Shown here: positions 56,431 to 64,000 of the stretch, one piece after another
How the letters are laid out: every line of letters begins with the position of its first letter
Position numbering within the stretch: the first letter of the stretch is position 1
Virus record (IMG/VR): IMGVR_UViG_3300010397_000003
Location: 1 to 64,000 of that record
Reading direction: 5' to 3' (one strand)
Source: a virus
Length of the DNA stretch: 64,000 bases
Position numbers and translations under genes: made by a program
Notes under the pieces: model-generated
What the model saw: only the letters and a program-made list of their open reading frames with translations
Databases searched by the model: none
Told to the model about the DNA's origin: nothing

Positions 56431-57861
56431 TTAGCCATCCAAATCGGCCCAACGATGTCGGCCGTTTGGACTCCCCGCACCGGCCGCAACTCCGGCCCCT
56501 ACAGGGATTCTTGCTCTCTCCGTCTGATCCAATTTATCGTTATGAGACTGAGCGCGTGTCTTGAAATACTCGTTGCGGCCGGCGATGAGCAACGTGCCGA
56601 GGTCTTTCGCCTTGGCAAGTAGCTTTTGCTGAACCCGTGACGGATCTCCGTTTGTGCGCTGCTTTTTGTGGGACAAATAACCAAACTCTCTTCCTGATTG
56701 TGCGTAAGCCTCACGAGCGGCATTGAATTCATCCAAGGCTTTCTGGTCGATGCCCATTTCCTTGAATGCAGATTCAGCCGCAAAGCGAGTGTCGGGATGC
56801 GACAGTGCCGCAACAGCCACGGCTACCAGTGCTCCTTCACGCTTATTTACTTCAGGATTGTCAGTTGGTTTCCACGTCTCATAAATATGATTCGCGAAAT
56901 TTGTGAACGTACTCTTGAATCCCTGCTCGACGTACTGCTCCCCAGCGTCGTTAGCTTCTTGCTCCACGCGCTGCGCTGCTTCCACTTCAGCCCGTTGTTC
57001 CGCTGCTACTCGCCGCTCTTCATTGGCTTGCAGTAGTTCGTTTTGCTGAAGTGTTCGCAGGGTGTTTTTGACAAATTCAGGAGTTCGATCCAAAAGCTCC
57101 AGACGATCTTCGTAAGGAAGTTTTCGGTATCTGTCCTGTAAAGCCCGCTCTTCAGCGGTCACTTTGTCGGGATCATTTACGAGTCGATCCAGTTCATCTT
57201 GAGATGGCGTCCACGTAGGCGCAGGAACCGCGGATGGCTCAACCCCTCCAAGCATTTGCAAGGCGCGCGACCGTAATTGCGGGTCGTTCGCCATCACTTG
57301 AAGAACGAGTTCTGCTCGCGTTACAGGCTGTCCAGTGGCCGGATGCTTTGTCTGGCCCCAAACCAAGGCAGACGTTAAATAATCTGCTCGTTCAGGGTCG
57401 TCAGTGCTTATCTGCTGCGCAAACCCTGTAGGGTCAGGCCGCAACGCACCCGTGTCATCAGGACTGTACTTGTTCAGCGATTCATTCAGCGTGACGAGCT
57501 TCTGCGCCTCATCGGGCGTCTGAAACCGCTCTAAAACGGGTTCAAATGATTCGACTCGCGCTTTGAGTTCTTTGTGTTCCGCTGAAAGTGGTTCAAGCGT
57601 CGAACGCATCTGAAGGAGCCCCGCCGCGAGGTCGATCCCTTTCTCTTTCATCGCCGTCAGTTCTTCAACAGACGGGATGCCAGCAAAGACATCTTGCTCT
57701 GGCGGTTTTTCAGCTTGCGTTGATTGATCAGACGGTTGTTTTACGTCGGTTGACGAGACTCCTTCTGGAGCAACCGTACCCGTTGCGACTGACGAAGCCG
57801 CCGCATCTGGCGATGCGCTCAAATCTGGGCTTGATTGAGATACGTCTAGTTCATCTGCCAT
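56431..57861 (-). CDS. Scaffold protein candidate
   Basis: 476 residues. Low-complexity Ser/Pro/Ala N-terminus, then long helical coiled coil (EVEAAQRVEQEANDAGEQYV), ending in a basic tail with ERARIPVGAGVAAGAGSPNG. The Pro/Ala plus coiled-coil layout, just upstream of the capsid gene, is that of scaffold proteins. Confidence 0.65.
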   Translation of the reverse strand: MADELDVSQSSPDLSASPDAAASSVATGTVAPEGVSSTDVKQPSDQSTQAEKPPEQDVFAGIPSVEELTAMKEKGIDLAAGLLQMRSTLEPLSAEHKELKARVESFEPVLERFQTPDEAQKLVTLNESLNKYSPDDTGALRPDPTGFAQQISTDDPERADYLTSALVWGQTKHPATGQPVTRAELVLQVMANDPQLRSRALQMLGGVEPSAVPAPTWTPSQDELDRLVNDPDKVTAEERALQDRYRKLPYEDRLELLDRTPEFVKNTLRTLQQNELLQANEERRVAAEQRAEVEAAQRVEQEANDAGEQYVEQGFKSTFTNFANHIYETWKPTDNPEVNKREGALVAVAVAALSHPDTRFAAESAFKEMGIDQKALDEFNAAREAYAQSGREFGYLSHKKQRTNGDPSRVQQKLLAKAKDLGTLLIAGRNEYFKTRAQSHNDKLDQTERARIPVGAGVAAGAGSPNGRHRWADLDG

Positions 57862-57904
57862 ACAAGGCAGATAAGACCATAAAGTTTGCTTTTACGTTTT
57901 GGGG

Positions 57905-58195
57905 TTAATATCCGTGCCCGAACGGGCCGACGCCACCACCCGCGCCCGCGTGGCCTATTGAGCCGCCAAGATGAGGGGTTTCTGCCGTGTCTGGACGCTT
58001 GAATCGCTTGAGCAGGGAAGCCATTCCCGCGCCAGCAGCTTGCGCGTCTTGTGTCTGTCCGTCGCCCATTGGCATCCACTGTGCTTGTTCAGGCCCGGAG
58101 TAGAGAGGTAGGTTAGCCACAGGAGCAGGCTGCTGAAATTGCGGAGCGTCTGGCTGTAAGCGGCGGCGCATCTCTTCTTCGTATGGATTTAACAT
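57905..58195 (-). CDS. Small Pro/Gly-rich virion protein, 96 aa
   Basis: GGAGAGAC precedes ATG 58195. Pro/Gln/Gly-rich with LNPYEEEMRRRLQPDAP and a Gly/His end. Likely an accessory head protein. Confidence 0.45.
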   Translation of the reverse strand: MLNPYEEEMRRRLQPDAPQFQQPAPVANLPLYSGPEQAQWMPMGDGQTQDAQAAGAGMASLLKRFKRPDTAETPHLGGSIGHAGAGGGVGPFGHGY

Positions 58196-58202
58196 GTCTC
58201 TC

Positions 58203-61200
58203 CTATGTTCGGAACGCTTCACTTCCAGCCTTGAACGGATTGCGCGGCGGTAGCCAGGGTTTCAATAACGATTGTGACGCACCGGACGGAACTGGAAATG
58301 TTTGTTTCTGCTTCTTAAACTTTTGCGGACGAGGGGTTGCATCGTAAGCCGCCTGCCCTTCTTTTTCCGCCGCAGTCTTTACCTGTTTCAGTCTTTCAAT
58401 CTTATTTTCATCCGAGTCTTTCTGGTATTCAGGGTTTGCTACTTCTTTTTCAAGTGCGCGGCGGATATAGCCATTAACGAGCGGTTGGCGCTCGGCAAAT
58501 TCTTTCCGTGTTTCATCGGGATGCCTTTGCGCGCCCCGAAGCGGCATGCCAAGTCGTTCAATTTCCTTGCGAGAGCCGGGTCTGTCCGAGCCGTAGATAT
58601 CCGACGCCGGGCCTGACGGGAAATCCTCACGCACGCGAATGCCTGTTGCTGCGACCGCGCCAATGGGAACTGACTTCGCGAGCGCCCCGGCGTTGCTGGC
58701 ACCCTTCTCGCGCTCCGCATAATACGTTCGAGCGGCCTCCGCTAAAGGAATGGGCGTTTGGGTGCTCCAAACATATTCCGGCCAAGTGTATCGAGGAGAC
58801 TTGATCGTGCCTTCCTCTTTAGAAAACGGTAGTGGGCGTCCGCCATAGTCCGACTGCAACCAAATGTCCGCACCAGTCCCAAACAGAGGTGATAATTTAG
58901 AGCGGCCGTACTTAAATGTAGTCGTTGCCGCATCACCGATCTTCTCGCGCGGCTTTTTACTTTCCAATCCGATGTTCACTAAGTTGCCTACAAACCTCAC
59001 GGCGGTAAGCAGTCCACCCGCCGGGCTGATGACGTGTCCAGCAACCTTGAAAGCCAAGAAGTCCGACTTGGTAGGATCGGTTACATTGATCTTATCGTCA
59101 CTGCCCGATGCTGTCAGCAGTCCTTGATTCGCAGCCAAGAGCGCACCGTAAGTCGCGACTAATTGCGCGTTGCGGCTCGCTACTCGCTTTGCCATGTAAC
59201 GCTCTTCAGGTTTGGCGTTCTTCCAATTAGAAAATGCCTTGATCGCGCGATAATTGTCCCGCACAAGAAAATCCCACCGTGAGGCTTCCAATGGCGCGGC
59301 GAACATCGCCTTTCCGACAAATCGACTTGGCCAATCTTGACCGCTAAGAGCTTTCGACGATCCCGTGGAAGCATTGATTTCTTGCGCCAGAGCTCTTGCG
59401 GTTTCAGGGCTCTTCAGATCGCTGGTCATCTTATTCCATGCGCTATCGAACATATCCTGTCGCATGGTCTTGAGTGAATCGAAAGCGCGATTACCAGAAA
59501 CGCCTATCTTACCAAGCACCTTAGCCATCCACGGACTTTGATATTCGTCATATCCTCGTTTCGGATCGTTCGCCAGTCCGGCGCGTTGGGCCGTGATGTA
59601 GTTCGAGGAAGTTTCAAGATCAGACATTGCTCGTTCATGTCCACCCTTGCTGACCATGAACTGATAGGTACGTCCAAAGTTACGCCAAAAGTCCGCCCAC
59701 CTCGCGGGAATGAAAGCATTCGCCGGAGCGTGAGTAAATGGAGCAACCGCACCGTGACCCATCGTGGCTTTGATGAACCATAAACGACGAGCGTCCTCAA
59801 ACGCCTTAACCGCCAAAGGCGCATCGGCCTGTTTTATCCAACTCTCGGCATTAGAGCGAAGACGACGACGATCACTCATCTTCGCCCAGATTTCGTTGCT
59901 GAGTTGCTTCGCGGCTTTCGTGTTGGCCAAGGATCGCGTAACCACGTCAGGCGCAATCCCGAGGTCGCTTGCTACTTTTGCCCTGATCTCTGCGAAGTTA
60001 TTATTTCCCTTATCAACGTAATTCTCCCTTGCGTACCTCCATACCGCGCTGGCGTCTTCAGAAGAAATTGGCCCACGTTGTAGCCGCTTGCCTAGTTCTC
60101 GCTGCGCGGCTTCCGCATCCACGGCTTTTAATGTTGCCGCAACGCCCTTTTTCGTTTTTGCCCACTCGCTCTCAACTTTCTGCCCTTTGGGTGCGCCTTG
60201 ACCAAGAATCGCCTCAGCAACTTCTCGCTTGGTAACATCCGCGAAATCCTTAATTGCTCCGTGCACGTCATCAATGAGTTGGGCCGCGTCCGTTATGCCC
60301 GCCTTCGCGCGGTTCTTAGCGAGAGCGATGACCTGTTTAGTGATCTCACCTTCAGGGTCGATGCGCGCAAGTCCTGACGGCTGAATACCCGATCGGTCGC
60401 GCACCTTTTGAAAAGCCGCCGCAAGGTTCTGCTTGATAACTACGGCCTCATCATCAAGGCTCTTTCGCGTCTGCTGCCTTCCCGCGCGTCTGGACTCGCG
60501 GGCTTGATCGATGAAGCGAGATAGCGACTTCTGGACTTCATCAGGCAGGTCTTTAATTCCCGCTGCGCGATCCAGCTCCGCCGCTAATTGACTGCTGAGA
60601 TTCTTAACCTGTGAATCAACCGAAGCGTTACGATCCGCAAAGCGGTTCATTACTACCACTTCTCGCGGCGATGGTTCACGTCCTTTAGAGTCTTTGAACG
60701 CTCGATACATTCCATAGAATGTTCCTGTGTCAATGTCCGTCTCGCCCTGCTGCGCACGGCCAGTGTTGCTCCAAGCGGTCTGCATTGGCTTAACGGCATT
60801 GTCATAAAAGTCTTGCCGGACTTTCTCTGCGGCGCGGAATTCAGGACTGTCAAGTTTCCGCCTGCCGACATCAAATGCACGATTGGCCGCTTGAGCAAGT
60901 TCTTCGTGACGAGCGCGCACTAAAGCCATCGCATCGGCAGAAATCGCCCCTGATTTATCAAAGGCATCTATTGTGTCCTTTAGGTTGCCTTCGCGAAGTA
61001 GTTGACGGCCTCGCTCAACAGATTCTTGCGCACCGATAGCCTGACCACGCGACGGCTCTTCGCCTCTTGCGGCGGTTTCTACGCGATGCGCGATACCTGT
61101 CGTCTCGGCCGGAGATTGTTCCATGCCGGGGATATCAGTTTGGCGTTTAGCTGTTTGCTCACCGCCGGATATTTGCGCCCAAACCTTTCCTAAATGCTCA

Positions 61201-63995
61201 TCTGCCTTCGGCCCAAACTCTTCTCTGAGTTTCCGCGACCATTCTTCAAATGTAGGCTTAATCTTTTGATCGTAGAGTTCCCATCCACGAACAATTAGTG
61301 AGTCAATAAACTCGTAAGGGTCGGCTCCGGCATGTCGGTATTCAATGCCTTGCTGTTTTTCCGCGAGCCGATTGGCGGCACGCTCTCTGGCCGCACGAAC
61401 GACGGATGGTTCCGCTTGTGCTGTCTCAGTAGTTGGCGGATTTTCTGCACGTGAACCGGATTCGGATTGAACCCCTTCACCCGAAAATAAGTCAGGTTGT
61501 TTCTTGGCATCGTCTAACGTCTCCCTTAATGCTGCATCGAAAAATGATTCTTTAGTCGGATTCTCTCTGCCGAAGAAGGCTTGTTGCTTTGGACTGCCGG
61601 CGGCTTCAACAGCCTTCGCGTAATTGTCGAGCACGGAACTGATCGCTCTACCGCTTCGCTTGAAGCCCTCAAAGGTCTTAAGAATCTGTTTCTGAAGCGG
61701 CGTGAGATCGTCGCCAAACAGTCCGCGTTGGTTCAGATAGTCAGCGACCGCCTGCCCTTGTTCACGCAATGACGACATTTTCGCAAGCGACTTTGTTAGG
61801 TCGCTGGTGATGTCTACAGGATAGCGCTCACCTTTTTCGATTCCGTCTTTGAGAGAAGCAAACTGTCCCGCACGCTGCAACAGTGCCGTTGAAATCGCAC
61901 GGACGTTATTGTCAGGTGACTCAGCAATCTTCTCCAAGGCACGCAACCCTTCAGGTGAGTCACCGTAGGCGCGAGCAAAGATCGCGTTCCGAATTCGGGT
62001 CAGTCCATCTTGCGATATTTCACCGTCTGATGAAACGTATCGACCAAGATCGTTTGGGCCGACCACGTCTCTCATGAACGCACGAACAAACGGAGTGTTT
62101 GCTGTTGTGTTGATCTCGCCAGACTCCGAAGGCTTAAAAATAGCCAGATGCTCACTCGTTAATTGTCTGGCATCGCTCTTAGCTTGCTCTGGCGCAGACA
62201 TCGCAGCCAACGAAGACTCATTGGCTTCGCGAGCAAACTGTTCTCGATTCACATCCGAGGTTCGTAATCGAACCAAGACAGGCTCTTTGGCCGCTTCAAT
62301 GGATTTCGGATCGATCCCAAAGTTTTCCGCGTTGTCCAAAAGGTATTGTCGATAGTTGTCCGCATTGTCTTTTGCGTAAGCTCGGCGTAGTCCAATAGTG
62401 CGAGCGTTGCCCGACTCGACAATCCCATCCGGCCCGACGATTGGCGCACCATCGCTTGCTTTGGGTGATTGGGACAGGAGTTCGCCGCGAGGGTTCTTTT
62501 CAATCTTTTGAATTTGAACTTCGCCGGCTTGTCGGCTGCGATCCCTCGGCTGTAGTTCTTCTGGAAAGACAGGGTTGCGATTCAAAAGATCGTCGTGAGA
62601 AGTAATCAAGTCCTTCGCATCAACAATCGCGAGCTTCGTATCCACTTCCGTGCCACGCTCGGTGATTGCTTTAGATGTCGCGCCTTCTGATAGCGTGCGA
62701 ATTGGTGTCAAGGGTTCACGAACTAGCGCGGGACGCGCAGACGAACCTTTGGGTTCAGGGCTACTTGGAACACCCGCGGCTTCAGCAATAGGAGTTGTAG
62801 ATGCTTTAGTCTCTGGTTGAGGGGAGCGAGACTGTCTTACGATATTGGCTCTAATTTGATCTGTTAAGTCCGCCTGCTCAGTCTCAACCTGTCGCTGAAT
62901 AGCTGGATCGAAATGGCGTAGACCCTCATCTGTGATTTCTACATCACCAATGCGCCCGTAGCCCAAAGCTTTAAGTTTAGAGGCAGACTGCGAGATAACT
63001 TGATCACTCAACCCCATATCAGCCAGCAGATCAACTACGTCCTGTCCCGTGGGATTTTCGGGGAGTTCGCCGTAGATGTCTGGGCCAACTGTTTGATTGA
63101 AGGTGCGATTGATGGCGCGTAAGGCGTCAGTTGGAATTGGTCTATCTAAATCAATCGACTTACCTTGCACGGCGAGCGCTTGAGACGGCTTCCCTTCACC
63201 TACAGATACTCCACCCTCAACTTTGGGGGTCTCTGGCTGAGGGGAGACTTGAATCGTCAACGCAGGGTTCTGGGGATCGCGCCACGTGGTCGGATGCCGC
63301 GTGAACTCGGAATCATCAATAAAGATTCGCCCGTCACGCCCTCGTCCTGTTTTTGGTTTCCATGAATAAGCCAATCCCGACGCGGCCTGATAAATTTCTG
63401 CTTCACCCCTTGGTGTAACAATCGTATCGCCAGCTTTGAATCCGTTCTTTTTGAGGTGTGACTTCAGCGACTCATCTGAAATGGATTGCGCTTTGAAAGT
63501 GCGCACGTCAGATGGATCGCGCTGCGTGTAGCCTAAGTCCGTTGCCTCTTGACGAGAAACGGGCTGTTTCCCTTCAGGTACAGGTACTCCACCCTCAGAA
63601 GGTGCGGCGGGAGTCGATTGTTCTGCGGGTACTGGCGGGTTTACTTGCGCGAGTCTTTCTTCTCTCTGAGCGCGAGTTTCAGATTTGAATTGACCTTTGC
63701 CGTCTCCGCGCTGACGACGTGGTTGAAGATCTACATGGCGCGGAATATCGGCTCGAACGTTGCCGAGTTGTGCTTCTGGCTGTAGCGCACCAACTTGAAC
63801 CCGAGAAACGTCAGCCGTGGCCTCGGGAACGGATCGCGGCTCCGCGCTCTCAGGTTGCGCTGTGATATTCGGCTGCGTTTCAGTTTGTGTCGCATCTCTT
63901 GCTCCTAATTCGGTTAGACCTTCCGACTTTGCGCCACCGCCAAGAATTGCTCCTAATCCGCCTTGAACGGCAGCATCCAATAAGGCGTCAAGCAT
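58203..63995 (-). CDS. Giant polyvalent virion protein with DdrB/ParB-like domain, 1930 aa
   Basis: The largest ORF of the window; the start lies five bases from the right edge, so it may extend further. N-terminal ~430 residues are linker-rich with small domains. Residues ~440-640 match the DdrB/ParB-like domain of phage polyvalent proteins: GNARTIGLRRAYAKDNADNY, VLVRLRTSDV, FAREANESSLAAMS. Then long helical stretches; the last ~550 residues (MGHGAVAPFTHAP, then GKIGVSGNRAFDSL) resemble C-terminal LPD-type domains. Such proteins are packaged and injected to protect or process incoming DNA. Confidence 0.65.
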   Translation of the reverse strand: MLDALLDAAVQGGLGAILGGGAKSEGLTELGARDATQTETQPNITAQPESAEPRSVPEATADVSRVQVGALQPEAQLGNVRADIPRHVDLQPRRQRGDGKGQFKSETRAQREERLAQVNPPVPAEQSTPAAPSEGGVPVPEGKQPVSRQEATDLGYTQRDPSDVRTFKAQSISDESLKSHLKKNGFKAGDTIVTPRGEAEIYQAASGLAYSWKPKTGRGRDGRIFIDDSEFTRHPTTWRDPQNPALTIQVSPQPETPKVEGGVSVGEGKPSQALAVQGKSIDLDRPIPTDALRAINRTFNQTVGPDIYGELPENPTGQDVVDLLADMGLSDQVISQSASKLKALGYGRIGDVEITDEGLRHFDPAIQRQVETEQADLTDQIRANIVRQSRSPQPETKASTTPIAEAAGVPSSPEPKGSSARPALVREPLTPIRTLSEGATSKAITERGTEVDTKLAIVDAKDLITSHDDLLNRNPVFPEELQPRDRSRQAGEVQIQKIEKNPRGELLSQSPKASDGAPIVGPDGIVESGNARTIGLRRAYAKDNADNYRQYLLDNAENFGIDPKSIEAAKEPVLVRLRTSDVNREQFAREANESSLAAMSAPEQAKSDARQLTSEHLAIFKPSESGEINTTANTPFVRAFMRDVVGPNDLGRYVSSDGEISQDGLTRIRNAIFARAYGDSPEGLRALEKIAESPDNNVRAISTALLQRAGQFASLKDGIEKGERYPVDITSDLTKSLAKMSSLREQGQAVADYLNQRGLFGDDLTPLQKQILKTFEGFKRSGRAISSVLDNYAKAVEAAGSPKQQAFFGRENPTKESFFDAALRETLDDAKKQPDLFSGEGVQSESGSRAENPPTTETAQAEPSVVRAARERAANRLAEKQQGIEYRHAGADPYEFIDSLIVRGWELYDQKIKPTFEEWSRKLREEFGPKADEHLGKVWAQISGGEQTAKRQTDIPGMEQSPAETTGIAHRVETAARGEEPSRGQAIGAQESVERGRQLLREGNLKDTIDAFDKSGAISADAMALVRARHEELAQAANRAFDVGRRKLDSPEFRAAEKVRQDFYDNAVKPMQTAWSNTGRAQQGETDIDTGTFYGMYRAFKDSKGREPSPREVVVMNRFADRNASVDSQVKNLSSQLAAELDRAAGIKDLPDEVQKSLSRFIDQARESRRAGRQQTRKSLDDEAVVIKQNLAAAFQKVRDRSGIQPSGLARIDPEGEITKQVIALAKNRAKAGITDAAQLIDDVHGAIKDFADVTKREVAEAILGQGAPKGQKVESEWAKTKKGVAATLKAVDAEAAQRELGKRLQRGPISSEDASAVWRYARENYVDKGNNNFAEIRAKVASDLGIAPDVVTRSLANTKAAKQLSNEIWAKMSDRRRLRSNAESWIKQADAPLAVKAFEDARRLWFIKATMGHGAVAPFTHAPANAFIPARWADFWRNFGRTYQFMVSKGGHERAMSDLETSSNYITAQRAGLANDPKRGYDEYQSPWMAKVLGKIGVSGNRAFDSLKTMRQDMFDSAWNKMTSDLKSPETARALAQEINASTGSSKALSGQDWPSRFVGKAMFAAPLEASRWDFLVRDNYRAIKAFSNWKNAKPEERYMAKRVASRNAQLVATYGALLAANQGLLTASGSDDKINVTDPTKSDFLAFKVAGHVISPAGGLLTAVRFVGNLVNIGLESKKPREKIGDAATTTFKYGRSKLSPLFGTGADIWLQSDYGGRPLPFSKEEGTIKSPRYTWPEYVWSTQTPIPLAEAARTYYAEREKGASNAGALAKSVPIGAVAATGIRVREDFPSGPASDIYGSDRPGSRKEIERLGMPLRGAQRHPDETRKEFAERQPLVNGYIRRALEKEVANPEYQKDSDENKIERLKQVKTAAEKEGQAAYDATPRPQKFKKQKQTFPVPSGASQSLLKPWLPPRNPFKAGSEAFRT

Positions 63996-64000
63996 TGCCT

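Overview
The window reads as part of a temperate tailed-phage genome (a prophage or phage contig). The evidence is a tyrosine integrase, a two-sided early region of dozens of small overlapping ORFs, a tail/capsid block with an HK97-like major capsid candidate and a scaffold candidate, a tailspike and a 1930-residue multidomain virion protein. No rRNA, ribosomal protein or other core chromosomal gene is visible. The host is a bacterium that uses Shine-Dalgarno starts (GGAGG/AGGAGA before most genes) and base composition is moderately GC-rich. I cannot name the host. Terminase, portal and DNA polymerase were not found and probably lie outside the window.

Layout. (1) About 0.1-22.1 kb, minus strand: a left early operon that starts at a divergent switch near 22.15 kb. 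In transcription order it holds a ribbon-helix-helix protein, an Ala-rich repeat protein, an exonuclease, an SSB-like protein, a PD-(D/E)XK-type endonuclease behind a structured leader, a DnaD-like replication protein, two DNA methyltransferases, a HTH/excisionase candidate and integrase, a cupin, a Dam-like methyltransferase, a VRR-NUC nuclease, a TnpB with an altered RuvC-II residue, and finally small membrane and lipoprotein genes. (2) About 22.2-38.8 kb, plus strand: a right early operon. It starts with a second RHH protein and a sigma-like HTH/HNH-type zinc fusion, then a pentapeptide-repeat protein, Lar-like zinc proteins, Nudix, DUF4326-like and NinG-like proteins and many small orphans. 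It ends in a disturbed segment (35.6-38.5 kb) with a frameshifted RNase HI, an IS1595-type transposase, an odd class-II tRNA, a strong terminator, a 5'-truncated ORF and a frameshifted ORF. (3) About 38.7-64 kb, minus strand: the structural module. It holds a huge polyvalent protein, scaffold, capsid, neck/tail proteins, tailspike and an endosialidase-chaperone fibre. Inserted in it are a free-standing HNH gene on the opposite strand and a glycosyltransferase plus hexapeptide acetyltransferase pair.

The genes fit a lysogeny/lytic switch at 22.1-22.8 kb. Two RHH proteins face each other around a perfect AACCTT-A-AAGGTT inverted repeat, and half of this operator recurs in the promoter of the next plus-strand gene. 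Recombination and replication functions (exonuclease, SSB-like, NinG, VRR-NUC, RNase HI) are split between both arms. Three methyltransferases suggest evasion of restriction.

The most unusual content is at the RNA/leader level. Seven early genes have a perfect mini-hairpin just upstream of their ribosome binding site. A composite intergenic repeat occurs about ten times in both arms. A ~75-nt structured element occurs twice with compensatory base changes. A leader at 16.8-16.92 kb can form mutually exclusive terminator and anti-terminator-like helices. Together with the TnpB variant, these are the best candidates for undescribed biology here.
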